DNA of 17,390 bases from an uncultured Haemophilus sp. (GTDB taxonomy: Bacteria; Pseudomonadota; Gammaproteobacteria; Enterobacterales; Pasteurellaceae), in contig CABSXY010000012.1 of NCBI GenBank assembly GCA_902481695.1, positions 1 to 17,390 on the forward strand, in the 5' to 3' direction. The translations under genes were made by a program, and so were the position numbers. The number at the start of each line of letters is the position of its first letter. The stretch's first letter is position 1. Below the pieces are notes generated by a model. The model made no database searches, was not told the origin of the DNA, and saw only the letters and a list, made by a program, of their open reading frames with translations. Below, in pieces: positions 1-7,010 of this stretch.

Positions 1-2
1 CT

Positions 3-902
3 CCAAACTTTCTCCATAAAGAAATTGCATTAGCGGCTATTGCTAATGGTAAACATGTTTACTCTGAAAAGCCGCTAGCGCTCACAGCAGAAGATGCCAA
101 ATTAATGTATGAAGCGGCAAAGAAAGCAAATGTTAAGACCTTGGTTGGGTTTAATTATATAAAAAATCCAACTACTCAATTAGCCAGAGAAATTATTGCT
201 AATGGTGAAATTGGAGAAGTAGTACATTTTTATGGTACTCATAATGAAGATTACTTAGCTAACGAAAATACACCATTAGATTGGCACTGTGTGAAAGAAA
301 AAGCAGGACTAGGTGCATTGGGGGATTTAGCGGCTCATATTGTACAGATGTCTCAGTACTTATTAGGGCAGGATATTCGGGCTGTTATTGGAGACATGCA
401 AACAGTAATTAAAAATCGCCCAAACCCTCATAATGTACAAGAGCGTTTAGCTGTAGAGAATGAAGATCAGGCGACAGCTTTGGTTCGATTTGATAATGGA
501 TGCATGGGAACGATTGAAACGTCTCGAATTGCATGTGGACGAAAAATGGGACTGAGCTATGTGATTACAGGGACAAAAGGTAGTATTTCTTATACTCAAG
601 AAAGAATGGCTGAATTAAAGCTTTATTTACATGATGAAGATCCAGCAAGACAAGGATTTAAAACAATCCTTACTGGACCATTGCATCCGGATTACAAGAA
701 TTTTTGTGTGAGCGCAGGTCATGGTATTGGTTTTAACGATCAGAAAACGGTGGAGATCAGAGATTTAGTAAATGGTTTAGCTTCACCTGAAGGTGTTTTA
801 TATCCTGATTTTGAAGAAGGATATAAGGTGTCTCGCGTGTTAGATGCAATAGCATTATCGTATCACCAAAAACGTTGGGTAAACGTGGAAGAAATAGCGT
901 AA
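3..902 (+). CDS. Gfo/Idh/MocA-family dehydrogenase, 5' end outside window
   Basis: The frame is already open at base 3 and runs 299 codons to the TAA. The beginning of the gene, probably about 75 residues carrying the NAD(P)-binding glycine motif, lies upstream of the window. The visible part has the family EKPL motif (active-site lysine) near residue 24 of the fragment, followed by GFNY. Further on, GDLAAH supplies the Asp-x-x-x-His pair used for catalysis in inositol dehydrogenases. The family oxidises sugars and cyclitols in the cytoplasm. Its position next to an inositol ABC transporter and iolG suggests a second inositol dehydrogenase, for example acting on scyllo- or chiro-inositol, but the substrate is inferred only from context. 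It differs clearly from the iolG product in this window. A terminator directly follows, so it ends an upstream operon. Confidence 0.88.
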   Translation, partial: PNFLHKEIALAAIANGKHVYSEKPLALTAEDAKLMYEAAKKANVKTLVGFNYIKNPTTQLAREIIANGEIGEVVHFYGTHNEDYLANENTPLDWHCVKEKAGLGALGDLAAHIVQMSQYLLGQDIRAVIGDMQTVIKNRPNPHNVQERLAVENEDQATALVRFDNGCMGTIETSRIACGRKMGLSYVITGTKGSISYTQERMAELKLYLHDEDPARQGFKTILTGPLHPDYKNFCVSAGHGIGFNDQKTVEIRDLVNGLASPEGVLYPDFEEGYKVSRVLDAIALSYHQKRWVNVEEIA

Positions 903-908
903 TTCGAT

Positions 909-943
909 GAGGGGCATTCAATTATAGTGCCCCTTATTTTTTT
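909..943 (+). terminator. Rho-independent terminator after the dehydrogenase gene
   Basis: The 8-bp stem pairs 909-916 with 928-935 (core GGGGCA/TGCCCC, one G-T wobble at the base). The loop is 11 nt, and a T-rich tail with seven consecutive T follows at 937-943. Confidence 0.85.
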
Positions 944-1025
944 ATTATTAATCGGAAGATTTTGCGAATAGTAAATATTTTCAACTAAAAAGTAAGATCT
1001 ACTTCACACTTTCAAAAAATGACAG

Positions 1026-1055
1026 TTGCAGAAAATCTTCTTTTAATGATATAGA
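1026..1055 (+). promoter_or_regulatory. Candidate sigma-70 promoter for the ABC transporter operon
   Basis: TTGCAG at 1026-1031 and TATAGA at 1050-1055 are separated by 18 bp. This places the start of transcription near 1062 and gives a leader of about 110 nt before the first binding-protein gene. The match is reasonable but the region is AT-rich, so other promoters are possible. Confidence 0.45.
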
Positions 1056-1074
1056 TAGTGTTGGATGATTTATT

Positions 1075-1090
1075 CCAATTTGTGCATTGG
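1075..1090. promoter_or_regulatory. Inverted repeat CCAAT-N6-ATTGG just downstream of the candidate promoter
   Basis: A perfect 5-bp inverted repeat with a 6-bp spacer lies about 15-30 bp after the predicted transcription start, which is a usual place for a repressor operator. It does not match the TGAAA-N6-TTTCA repeats in the iolD/iolC intergenic region. Which protein would bind it is unknown. Confidence 0.3.
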
Positions 1091-1172
1091 TGAAATTTAT
1101 ATTCGCATACTGCGAGAGTATAGCTGTATTTCAATCTTTGTTATTCGTTTAACTGATAAAGGGAGTAGCATT

Positions 1173-2111
1173 ATGAAAAAAACATTGCTTGCGTTACTTT
1201 TTGGTGGAGTTTTATTAACGTCTCAAGCTGTTGTCGCTAAAAATGTTGTGATTGGTGCACCAATGGTTGCCTTTTCTGATAAATGGCAAACTTATCTTCA
1301 AGATGCCATTCGTGAGTTTGATAAAGCACATGATGATGTGGAAATTAAACTTGCAGATGCGAATGGTGACCCCGCTCGTTTATTAAACGATGCAGAAACA
1401 TTTATTGATCAAAAAGTTGATGCATTACTAGTGGTTCCAACAGATCCAAATATTGTTAAGGTTATTGGCAAAAAAGCGAAACGAGCCGGTATCCCTCTCA
1501 TTATTATCAACCGTAAACCATTAGACGAAGATATGCAGTTCGTTACTAGTTATGTAGGATCGGATGAAATCGAAGGTGGACGTATTCAAGCTAACTTCAT
1601 TGTTGATACCTTAAAAGGTAACCCTGCTGAAGCTGCTATCTTGATGGGACCTTTAGGTCAGGATGCTCAAATTAAGCGTACACAAGGTAATAAGGAAATT
1701 TTTGGTCAGCATAAAAATATTAAAATTTTTACGGAACAAGAAGGTAAATGGGATAGAGCTAAAGGCTTAGAAATTGCAGAGAACTTACTTGCGGCAAATA
1801 AAAATTTAAATGTTGTTGTTAGTAATAATGATGAAATGGCGATTGGTGCGGTATTAGCAGGTAGAAAATTAGGTCTTAAAGATGAAGATTTAATTATTGT
1901 TGGTCTTGATGCAACACCTGATGCATTAGATTATTTAGGTAAAGGATTAGATGCTACGGTATTCCAATCAGCTGCAGGACAAGGTTCTGCGGGGGCTGAA
2001 ATGGCCTACCTTGCTGCAAAAGGTGAAAAAGTTCCAGCTGTGAAATGGGTACCTTTTGAACTCGTTACACCAGATAAAAAAGAGGAATATCAAGCAAGAT
2101 ATAAAAAATAG
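1173..2111 (+). CDS. ibpA: Periplasmic (myo-)inositol-type sugar-binding protein, first of a tandem pair
   Basis: This is a solute-binding protein of the ribose/galactose class (Peripla_BP_4), 312 residues. It captures sugar or inositol in the periplasm for the ABC transporter encoded downstream. The start at 1173 is chosen because GGGAG lies 8 bp upstream and because it begins a typical signal peptide (MKKTLLALLFGG...AVVA, cleaved before KNVV). A longer frame opens at 1065 but would add an unrelated 36-residue extension. Expected ligand-pocket motifs are present: DKW (Trp38), INRKP with Asn113-Arg114, WDRAKG, SNNDE, LDATPD and FQSAAGQG. The adjacent iol genes point to inositol as ligand, and related Pasteurellaceae proteins are, as I recall, inositol binders. 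A stable hairpin follows the stop codon, then a paralogous gene. The symbol is borrowed from Caulobacter and depends on context. Confidence 0.85.
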   Translation: MKKTLLALLFGGVLLTSQAVVAKNVVIGAPMVAFSDKWQTYLQDAIREFDKAHDDVEIKLADANGDPARLLNDAETFIDQKVDALLVVPTDPNIVKVIGKKAKRAGIPLIIINRKPLDEDMQFVTSYVGSDEIEGGRIQANFIVDTLKGNPAEAAILMGPLGQDAQIKRTQGNKEIFGQHKNIKIFTEQEGKWDRAKGLEIAENLLAANKNLNVVVSNNDEMAIGAVLAGRKLGLKDEDLIIVGLDATPDALDYLGKGLDATVFQSAAGQGSAGAEMAYLAAKGEKVPAVKWVPFELVTPDKKEEYQARYKK

Positions 2112-2129
2112 ATTTTCTCATCTAAATAA

Positions 2130-2151
2130 CGGAAGGGTCATAACCCTTCCG
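2130..2151 (+). other. Intercistronic stem-loop between the two binding-protein genes
   Basis: A perfect 9-bp stem (CGGAAGGGT, 2130-2138, with 2143-2151) closes a CATA tetraloop. No T-run follows, so it is not a standard terminator. Hairpins in this position in binding-protein operons commonly protect the upstream message from 3' exonucleases and raise the level of binding protein over the membrane parts. That role is inferred here. Confidence 0.7.
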
Positions 2152-2189
2152 GTTAAAGCTAAAGAGATTTATTAATGGAGGGATGAACA

Positions 2190-3122
2190 ATGTTAAAAAA
2201 AGTATGCATTTTAGTTATTAGTCTCTTTTTCGCCCCAGTTATTTTAGCCAAGTCGATAGTAGTTGGTGTTTCAATGTATAGCCTTGCAGATAAATATCCC
2301 ACGTATTTGCAGGATTCCATGGATAAGTTTGTCACCTCCCAATCTAATCTTAAATTTAAATATGCCGATGCGAATGGCGATCCCGCTAAGATGTTAAATG
2401 ATGTGGAAAATTTTATTGATTCAAAGGTCGATGCGTTGATTATTATGCCAACAGATCAAAAGATCGTAAAAGCCATTGGATTAAAAGCAAGAAAAGCGAA
2501 GATTCCTTTAATTGTGGTAACAGTGAAACCGAATGAAGAAGACATGCAATACGTAGCGAGCTACGTTGGTTCTGAAGAAATTAAAAGTGGTGAAATGCAG
2601 GGCAAATTTATTGTTAATTCATTGAATGGTAAACCAGCTAAAGCCATTATTTTACTTGGACCGTTGGGGTTAGAAGCTCAAATTAAACGAACAGAAGGTA
2701 ATAAAAAGATCTTTGCTCAGCATCCTGAAATTAAAGTGGTCGCAGAACAAGAAGCAAAATGGGATAGAGCTAAGGGGATGGAAGTCGCAGAAAACTTGCT
2801 TTCAGCTCACCGAGATACAAATGTAATTCTAAGCAATAATGATGAAATGGCGATAGGGGCTTTATTGGCTGCAAAGAAACTTGGCTTTAAAGATGAAGAC
2901 ATACTCATTGTAGGAATTGATGCAACACCAGATGCTTTAGCTTATTTAGGTAACGGATTAGATGCTACCGTTTATCAATCTGCATCAGGACAAGGACGAT
3001 TGAGTGCAGAAATGGCCTACAAGGCTGCGCTTGGTGAAGAAGTTCCCAAATATAACTGGATTCCTTTTGAATTGGTTACCCCAGAAATGAAGGAACAATA
3101 TATCAACAAATATAAGGAGTAA
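2190..3122 (+). CDS. Second periplasmic sugar-binding protein, paralogue with altered pocket motif
   Basis: This 310-residue solute-binding protein has its own signal peptide (MLKKVCILVISL...VILA, cleaved before KSIV) and a strong GGAGGG 7 bp before the ATG. It is identical to the preceding protein at well over half its positions by eye and aligns with few gaps, so the pair arose by tandem duplication. The motifs WDRAKG, SNNDE, IDATPD and YQSASGQG are kept. Two other pocket motifs differ: DKW becomes DKY (Tyr36), and INRKP becomes VTVKP, so the Asn-Arg pair is replaced by Thr111-Val112. In ribose-type binding proteins the arginine of this motif contacts the sugar. The protein is intact, so it probably binds a different cyclitol or sugar, or binds inositol differently. 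It is the second gene of the ABC operon. Confidence 0.85.
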   Translation: MLKKVCILVISLFFAPVILAKSIVVGVSMYSLADKYPTYLQDSMDKFVTSQSNLKFKYADANGDPAKMLNDVENFIDSKVDALIIMPTDQKIVKAIGLKARKAKIPLIVVTVKPNEEDMQYVASYVGSEEIKSGEMQGKFIVNSLNGKPAKAIILLGPLGLEAQIKRTEGNKKIFAQHPEIKVVAEQEAKWDRAKGMEVAENLLSAHRDTNVILSNNDEMAIGALLAAKKLGFKDEDILIVGIDATPDALAYLGNGLDATVYQSASGQGRLSAEMAYKAALGEEVPKYNWIPFELVTPEMKEQYINKYKE

Positions 3123-3182
3123 ATTGACCGCATTTTATAACGTTATTTCCGTATTTATTTTTACCGAGTCAAGGAGTTAAAC

Positions 3183-4694
3183 ATGACGAATAGTAATAGC
3201 TCAAATTCTCCCTATATTTTAGAAATGAGAAATGTATCGAAAACATTTCCTGGGGTTAAGGCATTAGATCAGATCAATCTCCGGGTCAAGCGTGGAAGTG
3301 TTCACGCTCTGATGGGGGAAAATGGAGCTGGTAAATCCACATTGATGAAAATTCTATATGGAATTTATATTCCTGATGAAGGTGGAGAACTTATTCTAGA
3401 TGATAAACCTTTTAAACCGGGACGTCCTATTGATGCAATTCGTCGAGGTCTCACTATGGTGCCTCAGGAAATTTCTCCTGCTGCTAATTTGACGATTGCG
3501 GATAATTTTTATTTAGGTCGGGAAATAACGAAAGGTAAATTTTTCCTTAATCAAAAAGCAATGAATGAGCAAGCTTCCGCTATTTTAAAAGAACTTGGTG
3601 TGCCAATGGATGTGACAGAAAAAATGTCCGATGTATCGGTGGCAAAAGCTCAGTTGGTTGCGATTGCGACAGCCGTTTCTAATGATGCGAAGGTGATCAT
3701 TATGGATGAGCCAACAACGGCATTAACTGAAAATGAAGTAGATCAACTTTATCGCATTATTGAGACGGTTAAAGCAAGAGGCATTGCGATTATCTTCATC
3801 TCTCACAAATTAGATGAAGTCTTTAGAGTGTCTGATGAGATCACGGTAATTCGCGATGGTCAATATGTGGATACGAAGCCAACAAAAGAAGTGACCAAAG
3901 AACAACTCATTTCCATGATGGTTGGCCGTGATATGTCAGAAATGTTCCAACGTGAGCGTTTTGAGTTATCTGATGAGATTGTTTTAGAAATTAAACATTT
4001 TACCCGAGAAGGAAAATATCAAGATATTAATTTTGCTGTACGTAAAGGTGAGATCTTTGGTATTGCTGGATTAGTTGGTGCAGGTCGTTCGGAAATTGTA
4101 GAAGGCTTATTTGGTTATAAACCTGCGGATAGTGGTGAGATTTATATTAAAGGCGAAAAAGCGATTATTAATAATCCGCTAGATGCCATGAAGCATAAAA
4201 TTGGCTTTGTAACTGAAGACAGAAAATTGACAGGCTTGTTCCTAAATCTGAGCATTACAGACAATATGATTATGCCGGAAATGTCGCCTTATTTAGAGAA
4301 TTTCCTTGTATCTGTTGCAAGAGCACAAAAAACGGCAAATGAACAAAAAACAAAACTCAAAATAAAAGCGCCAAATGTGGATGTGATTACGAATAATCTG
4401 TCTGGAGGTAACCAACAAAAAGTATTGCTTGCTCGTTGGTTATTACTAGAGCCTGAAATTTTGATTTTAGATGAACCAACAAAAGGGATTGACGTCGGAG
4501 CTAAAGCTGAGCTCTATAAGTTGATGGTTGAGTTATCAAAACAAGGTAAAACGATCATTATGATTACGTCAGATATGTTGGAGCTTTTATCAATGAGTGA
4601 TCGCGTTATGGTTATGCATGAAGGGCATCAAGTTGGCATCATTCCACATACAGAATTGACTCAAGAGCGAGTACTTGAATTGGCTTCGGGTTAG
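3183..4694 (+). CDS. iatA: Inositol/sugar ABC transporter ATPase (double nucleotide-binding domain)
   Basis: This is a 503-residue cytoplasmic ATPase of the RbsA/MglA class, with two fused nucleotide-binding domains that power the permease. Domain 1 has Walker A GENGAGKST (45-53, Lys51), a degenerate signature VSVAKAQ in place of LSGGQ, Walker B with Asp175-Glu176 in MDEPTTAL, and His in FISHKLDE. Domain 2 has the relaxed Walker A GLVGAGRSE (Arg where Lys is usual), a canonical LSGGNQQ (406-412) and LDEPTKGID (Asp430-Glu431), but no switch histidine (ITSDM). This asymmetry is normal for the class. AAGGAG lies 6 bp before the ATG. The gene sits 60 bp after the second binding-protein gene and 55 bp before the permease gene. 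The inositol assignment comes from the neighbouring iol genes and the symbol from Caulobacter usage. Confidence 0.9.
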   Translation: MTNSNSSNSPYILEMRNVSKTFPGVKALDQINLRVKRGSVHALMGENGAGKSTLMKILYGIYIPDEGGELILDDKPFKPGRPIDAIRRGLTMVPQEISPAANLTIADNFYLGREITKGKFFLNQKAMNEQASAILKELGVPMDVTEKMSDVSVAKAQLVAIATAVSNDAKVIIMDEPTTALTENEVDQLYRIIETVKARGIAIIFISHKLDEVFRVSDEITVIRDGQYVDTKPTKEVTKEQLISMMVGRDMSEMFQRERFELSDEIVLEIKHFTREGKYQDINFAVRKGEIFGIAGLVGAGRSEIVEGLFGYKPADSGEIYIKGEKAIINNPLDAMKHKIGFVTEDRKLTGLFLNLSITDNMIMPEMSPYLENFLVSVARAQKTANEQKTKLKIKAPNVDVITNNLSGGNQQKVLLARWLLLEPEILILDEPTKGIDVGAKAELYKLMVELSKQGKTIIMITSDMLELLSMSDRVMVMHEGHQVGIIPHTELTQERVLELASG

Positions 4695-4749
4695 TGTCTA
4701 TTAATTAGAATGGTTTATTTATTAAGATTAAAAAAGTGAGAGGTTTATT

Positions 4750-5703
4750 ATGGAAAACGTGACACTGAAGAAAATGATTAATGCGTATGGAATGGTCTTA
4801 ATTTTAATTCTTCTCTTTTTGGCATTGTCTGTTTCAATAGATGGCTTTTTTTCAGCTAGAACAGTATGGAGTATTATCGAACAAGTATCCATGTTTGGTA
4901 TTATTGCAATTGGCGTAACCTTCATCATCATTACCACAGGTATTGATCTATCATCAGGCTCTGTGGTGGCGCTTACAGCGGTCGTTTCTGCTTCAATTGT
5001 GACTGGTAACGATAGTGTATCATCTGCGCTACTGGCTTTTGCCGCATCAATTTTAATTGGTGCTTTATTGGGATTATTTAATGGTGGATTGACAGCGCTT
5101 GGAGGCATTCCGCCGTTTATCTCAACTTTAGGTATGATGATTATTGCACGTGGTGCTGCACAGCTTTATTCTGATGGTCGTCCAATTGATGCATCTTCAG
5201 AAGCATTTACCTGGATTGCTGATGTGAATATTTTTGGACTTCCAGGGCTGGTTTTGTTGTATATCTTAATTGTGATTGCTTCTCATATTTTACTTAGCCG
5301 TTCAACTTTTGGTCGTCATGTTTATGCAGTAGGTGGAAATCTGAATGCAGCTAAAATTTGTGGTATTAACACAAATAGAACATTAATTTGGGTTTATGTT
5401 CTAGGTGGAGCATTATCTGGATTAGCAGGCGCTTTACTCGCATCACGAACCTATGCGGGTAACCCATCTTACGGTTTAGCTTGGGAGCTTGATGCTATCG
5501 CGGCAGCCGTTATTGGTGGGGTTTCTTTAAGTGGTGGCTTCGGTACTATTCCAATGTGTGTGATTGGAGCTTTAATTATCGGTACCACCAATAAAGGCTT
5601 AAATATGTTAGGTGTGGACCCATACTGGCAGCAAATTGTTAAAGGGGCGATTATTGTAATCGCAGTATTACTTGATACCTTAAAACGTCGCAAAAAAGGG
5701 TAA
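4750..5703 (+). CDS. iatP: Inositol/sugar ABC transporter permease (RbsC family)
   Basis: This is a 317-residue inner-membrane permease of the BPD_transp_2 (RbsC-like) family, with about eight to ten hydrophobic segments starting at residue 14. The family hallmark GIDLSSGSV follows the second segment. The cytoplasmic loop AVGGNLNAAKICGIN, which contacts the ATPase, and the C-terminal AAVIGGVSLSGGFGT block are both present. The protein ends in a basic tail, TLKRRKKG. A GAGAGG ribosome-binding site lies 6 bp before the ATG. It is the last gene of the operon and a strong terminator follows. Length is close to the usual 320-340 residues. It should form a homodimer with the double ATPase, served by one or both binding proteins. 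Confidence 0.9.
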   Translation: MENVTLKKMINAYGMVLILILLFLALSVSIDGFFSARTVWSIIEQVSMFGIIAIGVTFIIITTGIDLSSGSVVALTAVVSASIVTGNDSVSSALLAFAASILIGALLGLFNGGLTALGGIPPFISTLGMMIIARGAAQLYSDGRPIDASSEAFTWIADVNIFGLPGLVLLYILIVIASHILLSRSTFGRHVYAVGGNLNAAKICGINTNRTLIWVYVLGGALSGLAGALLASRTYAGNPSYGLAWELDAIAAAVIGGVSLSGGFGTIPMCVIGALIIGTTNKGLNMLGVDPYWQQIVKGAIIVIAVLLDTLKRRKKG

Positions 5704-5728
5704 TGTAGACAAGTATCCATGATTTCAG

Positions 5729-5754
5729 AAAAGGCTACCTATGGTAGCCTTTTT
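5729..5754 (+). terminator. Terminator of the ABC transporter operon
   Basis: An 11-bp perfect stem (AAAAGGCTACC, 5729-5739, with 5743-5753) has a 3-nt loop and runs directly into Ts. Confidence 0.9.
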
Positions 5755-5810
5755 ATTTACATTAAGATTTAAAGCATAAAAAGAATACATGTATGCGTTT
5801 TTATTAAGAA

Positions 5811-5819
5811 AAGTGCGGT
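5811..5819 (+). repeat. Hin-type DNA uptake signal AAGTGCGGT
   Basis: This is an exact 9-base core followed by the AT-rich segment TAAAAAAG expected of the extended uptake signal. It is intergenic. Confidence 0.85.
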
Positions 5820-5836
5820 TAAAAAAGAGGGTGTTT

Positions 5837-5864
5837 TTGAAATGATGTAGTAATTATCTAAAAT
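5837..5864 (+). promoter_or_regulatory. Strong-looking sigma-70 promoter in the space between convergent operons
   Basis: TTGAAA (5837-5842) and TAAAAT (5859-5864) are 16 bp apart, predicting a start near 5871. No protein-coding gene lies between this point and the hairpin terminator at 5901-5929. Confidence 0.4.
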
Positions 5865-5870
5865 GCTAGG

Positions 5871-5929
5871 TGGATTTATTGAGAACTAAATCTCTATGGT
5901 AAATAGTGGAATGTTTCCCACTATTTTTT
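5871..5929 (+). ncRNA. Candidate small RNA of about 60 nt
   Basis: A promoter-like element points at this stretch and a terminator-like hairpin closes it. The predicted transcript would have a small 5' hairpin (GAGA 5881-5884 with TCTC 5891-5894) and a 3' hairpin (AAATAGTGG 5901-5909 with CCACTATTT 5918-5926) followed by a T-run. I recognise no family. It rests only on the promoter/terminator pair, and the hairpin could instead be a leftover or backup terminator. Confidence 0.3.
5901..5929 (+). terminator. Second plus-strand terminator-like hairpin
   Basis: A 9-bp stem pairs 5901-5909 with 5918-5926, and the downstream strand continues as TTTTTT (5924-5929). It lies 150 bp beyond the operon terminator, so it may serve the candidate small RNA or act as a backup. 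Confidence 0.6.
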
Positions 5930-5943
5930 GTCGTTATTAGGAT

Positions 5944-5973
5944 ATAAAAAAAGACCTAAATTTCTTTAGGTCT
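5944..5973 (-). terminator. Terminator of the iolD-iolE-iolG operon
   Basis: On the minus strand the stem AGACCTAAA/TTTAGGTCT (5965-5973 with 5952-5960) has a TTTC/GAAA loop and is followed by a run of seven Ts reaching 5945. It begins about 25 bp after the iolG stop codon. Confidence 0.9.
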
Positions 5974-5997
5974 CTTTCCATATTTATATGTTTAGTT

Positions 5998-7008
5998 CTA
6001 AGCAATTTCTGCTAATTTAACTGGGCGTCCTTCATCTAATGAACGTTTAGCCGCAAGAGCGATAATTACCGGTTGTAATCCATCATTACCATTCACTAAA
6101 GTCGGTTTGTCGTTTACTACGGAATCAACAAAACAAGCCATTTCGTCAGCAAAAGATTGCATATAACGTTCTAAGAAGAAGTATTTAGGTTTCTCGGAAA
6201 TCACACCGGCTTCACAGGAATAAACCGCAGTAGAATCGGTATCATTGCGAGTTTGCACCGCCCCTTTTGAGCCGAATACTTCAGCTCGTTGATCGTAACC
6301 GTAAACTGCTTTTCGGCTATTATCGATCACACCAATAGCACCGTTAGCAAGTTTTAAGGTGATAACAGCGGTGTCGATGTCGCCAGCTTTACCGATTTCT
6401 GGATTGACCAACACACCACCAGCTGCGTACACTTCTACAACCTCACTGCCAGATAAATAACGAATCATGTCGAAGTCGTGAATGGTCATATCGAAGAACA
6501 TTCCACCAGATACTTTTACATATTCAATTGGTGGTGCATCTGGGTCACGCGAGGTTACTCGAATTAAGTGCGGTTCACCAATATCACCATTTTCTACGCG
6601 AGTTTTAATCGCTTTGAAGTTATGGTCAAAGCGGCGATTAAAGCCAACTTGGAATTTCACGCCAGCTTTTTCTACTTCTGCTAAGACTTCTTTGATACGA
6701 TTGACATCTGCATCAACTGGTTTTTCGCAGAAAATGTGCTTGCCTGCTCGAGCAGCTTCAATAGAAATTGGCGCATGGGTATTGGTAGAAGAACAGACTA
6801 ATACAGCATCAATTTCCGGATCTTGTAGAATTTGTTTGTAATCCTCATAAACATGAGCAATGCCCATGCCTTTCGCCCATTGTTTAAGTTCATCTGTCAC
6901 TCTGACGTCAGAAATTGCTTTAATTTCAGCGCCCTTCACATATTTTGTAATACTTTCAGAATGTACGCGACCAATACGACCGGCGCCGATAATACCTACT
7001 TTAATCAT
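5998..7008 (-). CDS. iolG: myo-Inositol 2-dehydrogenase
   Basis: IolG oxidises myo-inositol to 2-keto-myo-inositol with NAD+, the first cytoplasmic step of inositol catabolism. The 336 residues match the family length. Visible features are the N-terminal Rossmann motif GIIGAGRIG (5-13), CEKP with catalytic Lys96, and FDMTIHD with Asp173 and His177, which correspond to the Lys-Asp-His set of the Bacillus enzyme. The C-terminal domain contains GVIDNSRKAVYGYDQR, typical of IolG. It is the third gene of the minus-strand operon. Its ATG comes 2 bp after the iolE stop codon and its GGGGA ribosome-binding site lies in the last iolE codons, so the two are probably translationally coupled. An uptake signal lies within the gene. 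A terminator follows. Confidence 0.95.
   Translation of the reverse strand: MIKVGIIGAGRIGRVHSESITKYVKGAEIKAISDVRVTDELKQWAKGMGIAHVYEDYKQILQDPEIDAVLVCSSTNTHAPISIEAARAGKHIFCEKPVDADVNRIKEVLAEVEKAGVKFQVGFNRRFDHNFKAIKTRVENGDIGEPHLIRVTSRDPDAPPIEYVKVSGGMFFDMTIHDFDMIRYLSGSEVVEVYAAGGVLVNPEIGKAGDIDTAVITLKLANGAIGVIDNSRKAVYGYDQRAEVFGSKGAVQTRNDTDSTAVYSCEAGVISEKPKYFFLERYMQSFADEMACFVDSVVNDKPTLVNGNDGLQPVIIALAAKRSLDEGRPVKLAEIA
6566..6574 (+). repeat. Hin-type DNA uptake signal within iolG
   Basis: Exact AAGTGCGGT core on the plus strand, inside the coding region of iolG. Confidence 0.85.
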
Positions 7009-7010
7009 AA

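Noticed and set aside
1091..1106. Third copy of the TGAAA-N6-TTTCA operator upstream of the transporter operon
   Set aside because: The left half TGAAA is present, but the right half reads TTCGC and matches at only two of five positions.
1065..1172. Upstream extension of the first binding protein by 36 residues
   Set aside because: The extension lies in the leader, has no ribosome-binding site, and would bury a textbook signal peptide that starts at 1173 behind a good GGGAG.
1846..1854. GGTGCGGTA as an uptake signal in the first binding-protein gene
   Set aside because: It has the GTGCGGT core but lacks the leading AA of AAGTGCGGT, so I did not count it.
3642..3665. Degenerate signature motif (VSVAKAQ) in the first ATPase domain as a sign of inactivation
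   Set aside because: Variant first-domain signatures and an Arg-containing second Walker A are usual in RbsA/MglA-type double ATPases. Both Walker B glutamates are present.
4728..5108. Minus-strand open frame of 126 codons opposite the permease gene
   Set aside because: It is the antisense shadow of a well-conserved permease gene, with low-complexity composition and no independent start signals.
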